Positions 1 through 6,933 are shown, counted from the stretch's first letter. The stretch: DNA of 10,099 nt from an uncultured Eubacteriales bacterium (GCA_905195005.1 CAJJUC010000089.1:1-10099); one strand, 5' to 3'. Numbers and translations: made by a program. Notes: a model not told the origin generated them from the sequence alone.

Positions 1-15
1 GATTATTTTTTTCAT
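1..15 (-). CDS. Start of the T-box-controlled gene (5 codons visible)
   Basis: Only ATG AAA AAA ATA ATC (MKKII) is inside the window; the gene continues leftward beyond base 1. A weak ribosome binding site, AGG (25-27 on the plus strand), lies 9 nt before the ATG. The gene is the first good start downstream of the tryptophan-type T-box, so it is probably induced by uncharged tRNA-Trp. A short lysine-rich start followed by isoleucines is common in signal peptides, including substrate-binding lipoproteins of ABC transporters. A tryptophan uptake protein is therefore one candidate, with TrpS or a trp biosynthesis enzyme as alternatives. Five residues cannot decide between them. Confidence 0.5.
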
Positions 16-34
16 TTTGATTTACCTGCTTTCT

Positions 35-121
35 TTATTTTGGATATTTGTAATGTGAAACGTTCAATTTGTGATTATATAAACTTTTCTTCGGCGCGAG
101 GCGCCATCTTCTGTATAACAT
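35..121 (-). CDS. Possible 28-aa leader ORF between T-box and downstream gene
   Basis: ATG at 121 is preceded by AGGA (129-132) with a 7-nt spacer, which is a better ribosome binding site than that of the following gene. The peptide starts MLYRRWRLAPKK and is strongly basic, with one Trp codon. It ends with TAA at 35-37, 19 nt before the next ATG. It lies after the T-box terminator, so it would be translated only in read-through transcripts. A small hairpin, GGCGC-GAG-GCGCC (93-105), falls inside it. It may be a leader peptide, a small protein or chance. No family is recognised. Confidence 0.25.
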   Translation of the reverse strand: MLYRRWRLAPKKSLYNHKLNVSHYKYPK

Positions 122-166
122 AATATATTCCTCTGTCGTCACCGTGCTTAAAAACGGCAAATAAAT

Positions 167-204
167 AAAAAAAAGACCTGTCCCTGCAATAATGCCGGGA
201 CAGG
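167..204 (-). terminator. T-box intrinsic terminator
   Basis: On the minus strand CCUGUCCC (197-204) pairs with GGGACAGG (177-184). After one mismatch there are three more pairs around a UUAU loop. A run of eight U follows shortly after the stem (167-174). The 5' arm overlaps the 3' half of the T-box antiterminator, so the two structures exclude each other, as required for T-box control. Confidence 0.92.
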
Positions 205-441
205 ATCGAAAATTCCTGCGGTGCCACCCTGCTTGACGGATAAACCCGCCCGCTCTGCGCATACAATCATATGCCGACATTTTTTAACGCAGTGTCCGCT
301 GCGGCTCACATACTCGGACTTGCGCCCTTTCCTCTCGCCCTCCGGAGTCCATTCGGCAAAGCGTCTGCTGCCGCAATCACACCGCCTGCGGCTCTCTCAA
401 AGCAGATTGAGCAATGCTTACTCACTCTCCGTCATTGGTTT
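167..441 (-). promoter_or_regulatory. T-box riboswitch, tryptophan specifier (UGG)
   Basis: This is a tRNA-sensing leader RNA read on the minus strand. Its base helix pairs CGGAG (427-431) with CUCCG (343-347), followed inward by the AGUGAGUA K-turn-like segment. The distal Stem I part contains AGAGAGCCGCAGGCGGUGUG, typical of the AG-bulge region. The specifier side reads GAA-UGG-A directly before the closing helix, placing the codon UGG at 349-351 with the usual purine after it. The antiterminator holds GGGUGGCACCGC. In UGGCACC (220-226) the variable base is C, which pairs with discriminator G73. Bacterial tRNA-Trp carries G73, so specifier and T-box agree independently. Uncharged tRNA-Trp should favour the antiterminator and allow transcription of the gene starting at base 15. 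Confidence 0.93.
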
Positions 442-447
442 ATCAAA

Positions 448-476
448 ATATTAGCACGGTTTTTTTTGCTTGTCAA
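448..476 (-). promoter_or_regulatory. Sigma-A promoter of the T-box transcript
   Basis: Read on the minus strand, the -35 is TTGACA (471-476), the spacer is 17 bp and the -10 is TAATAT (448-453). The predicted start is near 441, just before the base of T-box Stem I. The -35 lies only nine bases beyond the stop codon of the mrp-like gene. Confidence 0.8.
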
Positions 477-484
477 TACCTTTT

Positions 485-1312
485 TTATATTTTTTCGATT
501 TTTTTTGCAAGTCCGTCAATCCAGCATGCTTCAACGGCTTCGATTGCTCCCCCGTCGCAGGCTGCCGCCAGCTTCGGGTCAATCGGAATCCGAACCGCCG
601 TATCGATTCCGTACCTTGCGGCAAGCTCCTCTACGTGGCTTTTTCCGAAAACCTCATGCTTTTCTTTGCATGACGGACACTCGAAGTATGACATATTTTC
701 AGCAATTCCGAGAATGGGAATGTTCATCATTTCCGCCATTTTAACAGCCTTGCCGACAATCATGTCAACAAGCTCCTGAGGAGATGTGACAACGACTATC
801 CCGTCAACGGGGAGCGACTGAAAGACCGTCAGCGCAACATCTCCCGTTCCCGGCGGCATGTCGGCAAACATCACGTCAACATCGCCCCACACAACATCCG
901 TCCAGAACTGTTTAACGGTTCCGCCGATAATCGGACCGCGCCAAAGCACCGGGTCGGTTTCGTCCTCAAGCAAAAGATTGACAGACATGAGCTTCGTTCC
1001 GCCCTTGCTCATAACAGGCAGCACTCCGCGCCCGTCCGACATTGCGTGCTCATGCACCCCAAAAATGCGCGGAATTGACGGGCCTGTTATATCGGCGTCC
1101 AGCACAGCCGTTTTATATCCCTGCTTCTGCATTTTCGACGCCAGAAGCGAGGTCACGAGCGATTTTCCCACGCCGCCCTTGCCGCTTATAACGCCGATTA
1201 CTTTTTTAATATCCGAATATTCATTCTGCTTTTCCAAAAGGCTCTGCGGCTGCGTGCGTGATGCACACTCGCTTCCGCATTCCGAGCAGTTGTGACTACA
1301 ATTTTCACTCAT
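485..1312 (-). CDS. Mrp/NBP35-family Fe-S cluster carrier ATPase
   Basis: This 275-aa P-loop NTPase of the MinD/Mrp group is expected to bind a [4Fe-4S] cluster in the cytoplasm and pass it to target apoproteins using ATP. The deviant Walker A GKGGVGKS is at residues 44-51, LDADITGPSIPR at 71-82, and DMPPGTGDV at 151-159. The CPSC motif (C212, C215) is the bridging cluster site of the family. The N-terminus has four cysteines (5, 9, 12, 16), resembling the NBP35-type N-terminal cluster site found in many Clostridia. ATG 1312 is chosen because GGAGG lies 9 nt upstream; a GTG nine bases earlier overlaps that site. No partner gene is adjacent, so its client is unknown. Family assignment is secure, but the specific client is not. 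Confidence 0.95.
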   Translation of the reverse strand: MSENCSHNCSECGSECASRTQPQSLLEKQNEYSDIKKVIGVISGKGGVGKSLVTSLLASKMQKQGYKTAVLDADITGPSIPRIFGVHEHAMSDGRGVLPVMSKGGTKLMSVNLLLEDETDPVLWRGPIIGGTVKQFWTDVVWGDVDVMFADMPPGTGDVALTVFQSLPVDGIVVVTSPQELVDMIVGKAVKMAEMMNIPILGIAENMSYFECPSCKEKHEVFGKSHVEELAARYGIDTAVRIPIDPKLAAACDGGAIEAVEACWIDGLAKKIEKI

Positions 1313-1337
1313 TAATATCACCCTCCGATATATCTAT

Positions 1338-1366
1338 AATATATCACTTACCGGGTTCAATCTCAA
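1338..1366 (-). promoter_or_regulatory. Candidate promoter of the mrp-like gene
   Basis: On the minus strand TTGAGA (1361-1366), a 17-bp spacer and TATATT (1338-1343) precede the GGAGG and ATG of the mrp-like gene. This implies it can be transcribed separately from the hydrolase gene upstream. No clear terminator is seen between the two genes, so read-through is also possible. Confidence 0.5.
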
Positions 1367-1377
1367 CCTTTGTATGC

Positions 1378-4300
1378 CTATCTCTTAATAACTTTAATTA
1401 CAGGGCTTTTTAATATTCCGACGGGCTTAAGATTATACTCATAGCTCCATTCATCATCCTTTGAATACCAGTGATCCGGACCTACCCATGAGTTTTTTCC
1501 GCAGTTATGCAGACTGCCGAACGTGTTCACGCGGTTTCCGTACAGAATATATTCAACCGTGTGCTTCCCCGGTTTGAGCTTTTCAACGGTAATCTCATAC
1601 GGCGCAAACGCAATTTTTCCTGCCTCGCTGCCGTCAACAAGCACCTTGATAAGCGCGCCCCTGTAAAGCGCCGCATTTATCCTGATATCACATTCCGAAT
1701 CAATATCAAGCTGCGTTTTATATGTTATGTTTCCGCCGTAGAAAGGCATTCCGAAGCGTGTAATATCCCCGAAAGGAATTTTGGAGGACGGCGCGGCAAG
1801 TATGCTTGCGCAGCCGTTATAAATGACATCGAAATCACCTGTGAGGAAGCATGCTTCAAGGCTTGTGCGCTTTCCTACCGGCACTTTAGCAAGAATAATG
1901 TTCATCCCGCTTTTTATTGACGGAACGCGGTAGCGTTTAACGGCTTTGTCGACAAAATACCCGTCCTCGAAAAGCACAATGTTTTCGCCGTTGACGTTAA
2001 GCTCTTCAAGCTCTTCCGCGCAGAAAAAGACATTTTCAAGCTCGGTTCTGCTCTCAAGCTCAAACCTGAGCGTTACGAAATGCGTTATCTTTTCTTTTTC
2101 GATTACCCAGGGCTGAACATCCATCCCATCGGCAAGCGGCCAGCCGTATATTTTTCTGATTTTTCCGTCTGTCCTGAGAATTTCCTCCATTGGTTCGAAG
2201 TTTCCTCCGTCAATGGAATATTCCGCAATATCAAGTATGCAGACATTATCTTCGCTGCGCTTGTAATCGACCGCCGATTTTATGTCGGAAACCGCGGCAA
2301 TGCTTTCATCATTTGTTTTCTCGGTGAAAGCGTGCTCCGTGCACGGAGCAAGGGTCAGAAGCAGGCTGTCATTCTCGTAAAACGTTTTATAAACCTCGGT
2401 AACGCCGTTTTCGGCTGTAAACGGAATGTTCTTTACAGTTCCGCCGAGCGTATCCATTTCCCGCGGTGTATATTCGCCCTTTATCCTTATAATGGCATCT
2501 ACGGGCTTGCCGTCCTTCTTTTTCACCTGTGCAAGATTTGCAATGAACAGGCGGCGCACATCATTATCCGTGCGGAGCTGATAAATAAACTGCTCCGGGC
2601 GGTTGCCGCCGGAATCGATTATATCTATTTCTCTATCATCCTCCAAAGCGTTCAGTATGTCAAGCTTATCGAACGGAATCTGCTCCGACACGCTGTAAAG
2701 CTTTTGTGCTTCATACGAAAGCTCTGCATCAACATACTTCGGCGCTTTTCCGGCAAAGATAAGCTTTCCGCCGTTTTTAACGAACTTATTCAAAATATCA
2801 ACGGTGGTTTTGCGCATGGTTTCAAGCTGCGGCACAAGAATTGTACTGTAGCGCATTTCACCGACCGAAAGAACATCCGATATTTCTCCGCAAAGATTCG
2901 GCAGGCACGATTCATTTATAAAGTCAAAGTCAATATTTCCGAACAGAAGCCACTCCGTAATATTTTTAAAGTTTTCATCCATTTGTCTGCGAATTTGCGC
3001 CGTCACATCGGACGGGCCCCAATGCAGCCAGTAGCTTTCAATCGGATGAATAACCCCAACGCGCACGCACGGCTTTCCGCGTGTGAGAACGGTGTTAAGG
3101 CGCGCGAAATGATTTTCAATATACGGATATTCCTTATACCACGGCGACTGATAATTGATTGAAGCCGGATAGTCGCGCTTTGCGGAGCCTTTCATGGAAA
3201 CCCAGGAAAGATGCGGAACGCGCACCGTAACGCCGAGCGCAGCCTGCCAATCGCCCTGGAATTTGTGCCCCCTGAAATCAAAATCCCAGTTTGTAACGCC
3301 GTAAAGCTCCGACGTCATGCCCTCCCTGCCGTACTGATGCACCGCGGACTGCGCCTGCTTCGCTGTTGTATACTCCGTATAATTCACAAGCATATCTATG
3401 CCGGGAATCTGAAACGAGCGGTATGCGCGCATTGCTTCACCGATTGCCATGGTCTGGCTTTCAAGCGTCTGCTCCGCAAGCATATGCCCCGTCAGATTAA
3501 TTCCGTTTTCGGCGCACCAGCTTCCGCACGCGTCGGAAAAAGCCTGCGTGAAGCGCTCGCAGACATGGTCGTGATACAAATACCTTGCTCGCGAAACCGC
3601 TCCGTTCGGAAGCTCCCAAAACAGCTCCGGCAGCTTATCGGATATATCAAAGCCATAGCTTTCTTTAAAGGTATCGTCAAAATCGCATGTCCACGGAAGC
3701 GTGCAGTCGTCCGTGCTTTCAGCAAATTTAAATGTATTTTTGTAAGCAAACTGCGGTTCATCGGTAAATATTGCCGGAACGCTTTTTCCGAAATCACCTC
3801 CGACAACCTCCTTGTAACGCTCATGCGTCACCTCAATAAAGCGCTTGATTGCAGCCTTGCTGAGCGTGTCCGCATATGAGTGACCGTTAAACCAGCCGGA
3901 CGGCTCAACCACCTTAACCGAAGCATACCAAACAGCGCCCTGCGCCCCGTTTTCGTTCTCTATCCGTTTGTATTGAGCAAGCTCGCCGTGCTTATTCAGC
4001 CGCACATCGTATATTCCGACCGGGTATGTACCGCCGCTTTCCGCCGCCTCCTGCTTTGAAGCGGTGATTTCGGGCTTTTTCATTGAAAAAACAAGCTGCC
4101 GCTGGGCGAATCTGACATTGCTTGTAACATAACCTCCGGCAGCTCCGCTCGGCCATCTGTCCTCATCATACAGCCATGCAAGCATCCCGTTTTCTTTCGC
4201 CTTTTCGGTGCAGGTTTTAATCAGCCGCATATATTCATCGCTTAAATATTTTGTTGCCATTCCGCTTCTTGTGTGCATATGAAAGCCGCCGAAGCCCATC

Positions 4301-4446
4301 TCCTTCAGGCAGTCTGCCTGGCGCAAAAGCTCGCTTAAATCAAGCTCGCAGTTCCATGCCCAGAACGGAGCTCCGCGATATTCCGCCGTCGGATTTTCAA
4401 ACAGCTTCAAGTCAAGCTTTTCGTCCGCACTTTTTTTATATAACAT
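1378..4446 (-). CDS. Large GH106-like glycoside hydrolase
   Basis: This 1022-aa protein has no evident signal peptide, so it probably acts in the cytoplasm on imported oligosaccharides or glycosides. The N-terminal catalytic barrel has EYRGAPFWAWNCELD (22-36), GFGGFHMHTRSG (51-62) and WLYDEDRWPSGAAGG (91-105), typical of large bacterial hydrolases related to alpha-L-rhamnosidases of GH106. Acidic candidates are E230 in IFTDEP and E380 in TSELYG. From about residue 460 (VRVGVIHPIESYWLHWGP) to 600 a beta-galactosidase-trimerisation or GATase-like domain is likely. The C-terminus looks like a galactose-binding-like beta-sandwich (LKPGKHTVEYILYG). ATG 4446 is preferred: GGAGGTG precedes it, while an upstream GTG overlaps that site. 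It is divergent from an AraC-type regulator that may control it. The substrate cannot be read from sequence; rhamnosidase is possible but unproven. Confidence 0.85.
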   Translation of the reverse strand: MLYKKSADEKLDLKLFENPTAEYRGAPFWAWNCELDLSELLRQADCLKEMGFGGFHMHTRSGMATKYLSDEYMRLIKTCTEKAKENGMLAWLYDEDRWPSGAAGGYVTSNVRFAQRQLVFSMKKPEITASKQEAAESGGTYPVGIYDVRLNKHGELAQYKRIENENGAQGAVWYASVKVVEPSGWFNGHSYADTLSKAAIKRFIEVTHERYKEVVGGDFGKSVPAIFTDEPQFAYKNTFKFAESTDDCTLPWTCDFDDTFKESYGFDISDKLPELFWELPNGAVSRARYLYHDHVCERFTQAFSDACGSWCAENGINLTGHMLAEQTLESQTMAIGEAMRAYRSFQIPGIDMLVNYTEYTTAKQAQSAVHQYGREGMTSELYGVTNWDFDFRGHKFQGDWQAALGVTVRVPHLSWVSMKGSAKRDYPASINYQSPWYKEYPYIENHFARLNTVLTRGKPCVRVGVIHPIESYWLHWGPSDVTAQIRRQMDENFKNITEWLLFGNIDFDFINESCLPNLCGEISDVLSVGEMRYSTILVPQLETMRKTTVDILNKFVKNGGKLIFAGKAPKYVDAELSYEAQKLYSVSEQIPFDKLDILNALEDDREIDIIDSGGNRPEQFIYQLRTDNDVRRLFIANLAQVKKKDGKPVDAIIRIKGEYTPREMDTLGGTVKNIPFTAENGVTEVYKTFYENDSLLLTLAPCTEHAFTEKTNDESIAAVSDIKSAVDYKRSEDNVCILDIAEYSIDGGNFEPMEEILRTDGKIRKIYGWPLADGMDVQPWVIEKEKITHFVTLRFELESRTELENVFFCAEELEELNVNGENIVLFEDGYFVDKAVKRYRVPSIKSGMNIILAKVPVGKRTSLEACFLTGDFDVIYNGCASILAAPSSKIPFGDITRFGMPFYGGNITYKTQLDIDSECDIRINAALYRGALIKVLVDGSEAGKIAFAPYEITVEKLKPGKHTVEYILYGNRVNTFGSLHNCGKNSWVGPDHWYSKDDEWSYEYNLKPVGILKSPVIKVIKR

Positions 4447-4470
4447 TTTCCACACCTCCGAAAATATTTC

Positions 4471-4500
4471 TTGATTTCATTGTAGACTTTGGTTTATAAT
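4471..4500 (+). promoter_or_regulatory. Candidate promoter of the first AraC-family gene
   Basis: TTGATT (4471-4476), an 18-bp spacer and TATAAT (4495-4500) give a predicted start near 4507 and a leader of about 37 nt. AAAGGTAGG (4525-4533) lies 10 nt before the TTG start and could serve as the ribosome binding site. Confidence 0.6.
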
Positions 4501-4507
4501 AAAAACA
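4479..4507 (-). promoter_or_regulatory. Weak candidate promoter of the GH106-like gene
   Basis: On the minus strand a poor -35, TGTTTT (4502-4507), is followed by a 17-bp spacer and TACAAT (4479-4484). A poor -35 would suit a promoter that depends on an activator. It overlaps the divergent regulator promoter, so the two may interfere. Other spacings in this AT-rich stretch are possible. Confidence 0.28.
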
Positions 4508-4543
4508 GGGTATTTTTTAAGAATAAAGGTAGGCGTTTTTAAG

Positions 4544-5398
4544 TTGTTTTTCTCTGATAGATTAAACCTTGATAAATTTTATTTGTTTTCCACCGATGCG
4601 CACCACGTTTTCACACATGCGCATGAGTTTCTTGAGCTGGCATATGTCAGCAAGGGAAGCGCAAGGCACATACGCGACGGAAACGAACAAATTATCCGCG
4701 AAGGGGATTACTTCGTTATCGATTACGGTTCAACACATTCATATCATGCGCTCAGTGACGAATTTGAGATAATTAACTGCCTTTTTTTGCCGGAGCTGAT
4801 TGATGTTTCGCTTAAGCATTGCAAGTCACTTCAAACGGTAATCGATAATTATCAGATACAGTTCAGAAGCGAATATTTTTCCGTCAGCCCGTCCTCAAAC
4901 ACATTTAAGGACAATGACGGCTGCATAATAAAGCTGCTCCGCGATATGCTCAGCGAGTTTCAAAGCGACTTGCCCGGTTACGGTCAGCTTATCCGCGCGC
5001 GAATGATTGAAATTTTAATTCTGACAATGCGGAAAATTTATATAAATCCCGCGGCAGGCTCACACGATGATACAATGAACGCCGTTATTTCCTATATCGG
5101 AAAAAACTATGCGTCGGATTTAACGCTTGGGGACATATGCAAAAAATTCGGCTACTCCCTCCCCTATATGAGCCTTAAATTCAAGCAGAATTTTAAAATG
5201 ACATATACTGCATTTTTGCAGAAGGTCAGGGTTGAACAGGCAATGCGCCTGCTGGCGCACACAAGCGATTCCGTTGAGGAAATTGCAAGCTCCGTCGGGT
5301 ACGGGGATTTAAAGGCATTTTACGCCGTGTTCAAGCGGTTCAGCGGAACAACGCCCGTAAGCTTCCGAAAAGGAATCCGCGAACGGACGGATATATAA
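4544..5398 (+). CDS. AraC-family transcriptional regulator
   Basis: This 284-aa DNA-binding regulator has an N-terminal cupin-like sensor domain (about 1-95, with HHVFTHAHEFLELAYVSKGS) and a C-terminal double helix-turn-helix (about 178-280). The latter includes DLTLGDICKKFGYSLPYMS and SVEEIASSVGYGDLKAFYAVFKRFSGTTPVSFR, both typical of AraC/XylS proteins. It starts at TTG. The second AraC gene in this window starts with a similar N-terminus at GTG (FFSDRLNLDK against IFTEGINLNK), which supports this start. It is divergent from the GH106-like hydrolase and upstream of the epimerase-like gene, so it is probably their activator in response to a sugar. The effector is unknown. Confidence 0.93.
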   Translation: MFFSDRLNLDKFYLFSTDAHHVFTHAHEFLELAYVSKGSARHIRDGNEQIIREGDYFVIDYGSTHSYHALSDEFEIINCLFLPELIDVSLKHCKSLQTVIDNYQIQFRSEYFSVSPSSNTFKDNDGCIIKLLRDMLSEFQSDLPGYGQLIRARMIEILILTMRKIYINPAAGSHDDTMNAVISYIGKNYASDLTLGDICKKFGYSLPYMSLKFKQNFKMTYTAFLQKVRVEQAMRLLAHTSDSVEEIASSVGYGDLKAFYAVFKRFSGTTPVSFRKGIRERTDI

Positions 5399-5413
5399 AA
5401 GCATATAAAAATA

Positions 5414-5443
5414 TTGACAGCCCGCGCTCGGCGGTGCTATAAT
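5414..5443 (+). promoter_or_regulatory. Promoter of the epimerase-like gene
   Basis: TTGACA (5414-5419), an 18-bp spacer and TATAAT (5438-5443) are both perfect hexamers. The predicted start is near 5450, leaving about 23 nt before the ATG. The gene can therefore be transcribed independently of the AraC gene, whose stop lies only 15 bases upstream of the -35. Confidence 0.8.
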
Positions 5444-5472
5444 TATTTTGAAATTATTACGGAGGATTGATT

Positions 5473-6312
5473 ATGAATAAGATACACGCAAAAGATATAC
5501 GCTTCGGAATGAGAGGGCACGACCTCGGTTCGGATTTTGACGAAATGATTGAAAACGCAAAAAAGTATAATGTACATACGCTTCAGTTTGCGCTTGCCAA
5601 AACCGTTAATGAGGTTGACTTTGACAGCGTTGGTTATGATAAAGCGCTGTCGGACAAAATCTCTGCCGCGCTCAGAGAGAATGACCTTTCCGTTGCCGTG
5701 CTCGGCTGTTATATTAACCCCGTTGACCGCAGCGAAACAGAGCTTGAAAAAAGCCTGCGCAGATTTGAAAATTTCATCTCTTACGCAAGCGATTTCAATG
5801 CCGGTGTTATCGGCACCGAGCCCGGATTTTATGAAAGCCTCGAAAAAACACATTCCGAGGAAAATTATTCGTTCTTTATAAAAAACATGCGCCGCCTTGT
5901 AAACGCTGCCGAGGAAAAGGGTGTTGTCATTGGGCTGGAGCCTGTTTATATTACCACAATTTGCTCCCCCGAGGTCACACGGAGAATGCTTGACGATATC
6001 AATTCGGACAGCCTTGCGGTGATTTTCGATTTATCGAACATTCTCAATGCGGAGAATTATACGCGTCAACACGAAATTATCGACAGTGTATTTGCGCTTT
6101 TCGGGGATAAAATCCGCGTTATTCATCTTAAGGATTTCGCATTTGAAAACGGAGAAAAACGCTTTGCCGTTACCGGCACGGGAATGTACGATATTGAATA
6201 TCTGTTCTCAAAAATTGCCGCACTGCCGCACATGCCGCAAATAATTCTCGACGAGCTTCCGCTCAGATATCACGATGAAGCAATCGCAAATCTTGAAAAA
6301 ATTTTGGGTTAA
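5473..6312 (+). CDS. Sugar phosphate isomerase/epimerase (xylose isomerase-like TIM barrel)
   Basis: This 279-aa cytoplasmic protein belongs to the AP-endonuclease-2/xylose isomerase-like barrel superfamily, whose members interconvert ketoses, epimers or inositol-type sugars using a divalent metal. The expected four metal ligands are visible: E156 in IGLEPV, D186 in IFDLSN, H218 in VIHLKD and E261 in LDELPL. Barrel strands earlier in the chain include VAVLGCYINP and GVIGTEPGFY. ATG 5473 is chosen because GGAGG (5461-5465) lies 7 nt upstream; a TTG six bases earlier is too close to it. It follows the AraC gene and probably processes a sugar released by the nearby hydrolases. The exact substrate cannot be assigned. 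Confidence 0.9.
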   Translation: MNKIHAKDIRFGMRGHDLGSDFDEMIENAKKYNVHTLQFALAKTVNEVDFDSVGYDKALSDKISAALRENDLSVAVLGCYINPVDRSETELEKSLRRFENFISYASDFNAGVIGTEPGFYESLEKTHSEENYSFFIKNMRRLVNAAEEKGVVIGLEPVYITTICSPEVTRRMLDDINSDSLAVIFDLSNILNAENYTRQHEIIDSVFALFGDKIRVIHLKDFAFENGEKRFAVTGTGMYDIEYLFSKIAALPHMPQIILDELPLRYHDEAIANLEKILG

Positions 6313-6324
6313 GCTCCGTGAAGC

Positions 6325-6486
6325 TCAATACGGCGTAATTTTTCCCCTTCTCCCCTCGTAAGGCAAATCCGCATATGTGCGAACTGTTAATGAGTTAGGC
6401 TTCGGAACAGTGCTGTTTGCGCGCTTGCCCTTGTATCTCGGTATGCCTATATCGCGCTGCGGCTCCGAAGCAATTGCATCGGGCAT
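6325..6486 (-). CDS. Possible small hypothetical protein (53 aa)
   Basis: An ATG at 6486 opens a 53-aa frame, basic and proline-rich, beginning MPDAIASEPQRDIGIPRYKG and ending RRGKITPY. It nearly fills the gap between the epimerase-like gene and the tRNA promoter and converges on the epimerase. No good ribosome binding site precedes it, and the complementary plus-strand frame is also open (6362-6505), so chance is a real alternative. No family is recognised. It could also be the remnant of a longer gene. Confidence 0.25.
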   Translation of the reverse strand: MPDAIASEPQRDIGIPRYKGKRANSTVPKPNSLTVRTYADLPYEGRRGKITPY

Positions 6487-6523
6487 GAAATTAATGCCGC
6501 TCTAAAAATGTTTAAAAAAATCC

Positions 6524-6552
6524 TTGACAAAACCTTCTGTTTTATGTATAAT
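6524..6552 (+). promoter_or_regulatory. Consensus promoter of tRNA-Pro
   Basis: TTGACA (6524-6529), exactly 17 bp and TATAAT (6547-6552) match the sigma-A consensus perfectly, as expected for a stable RNA gene. The predicted start is near 6559, about nine bases before the mature tRNA. Confidence 0.92.
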
Positions 6553-6567
6553 AATCAAGTAGCAAAT

Positions 6568-6644
6568 CTGGGTGTAGCGCAGTTTGGTAGCGTGCTTGAA
6601 TGGGGTTCAAGAGGCCGGGAGTTCAAGTCTCCCCACTCAGACCA
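6568..6644 (+). tRNA. tRNA-Pro, anticodon GGG
   Basis: A full cloverleaf folds. The acceptor CTGGGTG pairs with CACTCAG with one G-T pair, and the D arm is GCGC...GCGT. The anticodon stem CTTGA/TCAAG encloses the loop ATGGGGT, giving anticodon GGG followed by G37. The variable loop has five bases, and the T arm is GGGAG-TTCAAGT-CTCCC. The discriminator is A73 and CCA is encoded (6642-6644). C1-G72, A73 and G37 are typical of bacterial proline tRNA. It decodes CCC and CCU. Confidence 0.97.
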
Positions 6645-6646
6645 GC

Positions 6647-6681
6647 AAAAACCGCTTAACCGTTAGGGTTAAGCGGTTTTT
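6647..6681 (+). terminator. Intrinsic terminator of tRNA-Pro, probably bidirectional
   Basis: A perfect 15-bp stem (6647-6661 with 6667-6681) closes a 5-nt loop. The arm has A-rich and T-rich outer ends, so T runs appear on both strands. It starts two bases after the encoded CCA and could also stop minus-strand transcription arriving from the beta-propeller glycosidase gene. Confidence 0.92.
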
Positions 6682-6704
6682 CTATGCTTGTAATGTAGCA
6701 TGAA

Positions 6705-6875
6705 TTATACCCTTGTACATGGTGGAAAATTTGTGCTGAAAAGCCGTCCGTCATACATTATCGACAACTCTCCGTAAACTTTACCCCAATTTCTCAGTGG
6801 CATTGTCCATTTCTTTTTTGCATCAAATGTCGCCAAATACAACGCTTTCAAAAGTGCGGTATCGCTCGGAAATAC
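6705..6875 (-). pseudogene. IS256-family transposase, C-terminal remnant
   Basis: The translation VFPSDTALLKALYLATFD followed by AKKKWTMPLRNWGKVYGELS and IMYDGRL matches the conserved C-terminal end of IS256 (mutator-type) transposases, which normally have about 400 residues. Recognisable similarity starts near 6875 and runs to about 6741, with the stop TAA at 6705-6707. The frame continues upstream to an ATG at 6941, overlapping the end of the glycosidase gene by 8 bp, but that segment no longer resembles a transposase. The DDE catalytic core is missing, so it is not functional. It marks an old insertion beside the tRNA gene. Confidence 0.82.
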
Positions 6876-6933
6876 GGAGAGTGTGAAAAGAAAAGCATTT
6901 AGGTTAAACCGTTTCACGGCCGCACGGGCATTA

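Noticed and set aside
93..105. GGCGC-GAG-GCGCC hairpin as a terminator
   Set aside because: The stem has five pairs and there is no T run on either strand directly after it.
271..744. Plus-strand frame of 157 aa across the T-box and the end of the mrp-like gene
   Set aside because: The region is explained by a T-box on the minus strand and the Mrp C-terminus; the frame crosses poly-T tracts.
2080..3162. 360-aa open frame on the plus strand
   Set aside because: It is antisense to the GH106-like hydrolase, has no ribosome binding site and no protein-like motifs. The hydrolase frame shows clear family motifs across the same bases.
3211..3879. 222-aa plus-strand frame
   Set aside because: Antisense shadow of the hydrolase; Cys, His and Arg-rich composition without family features.
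5467..5472. Upstream TTG start for the epimerase-like gene
   Set aside because: It lies only one base after GGAGG, while ATG 5473 has a normal 7-nt spacing.
6568..6644. tRNA-Pro as an integrated-element attachment site
   Set aside because: No integrase gene and no second copy of the tRNA 3' end were seen in the window; the only mobile DNA is an IS256 remnant.
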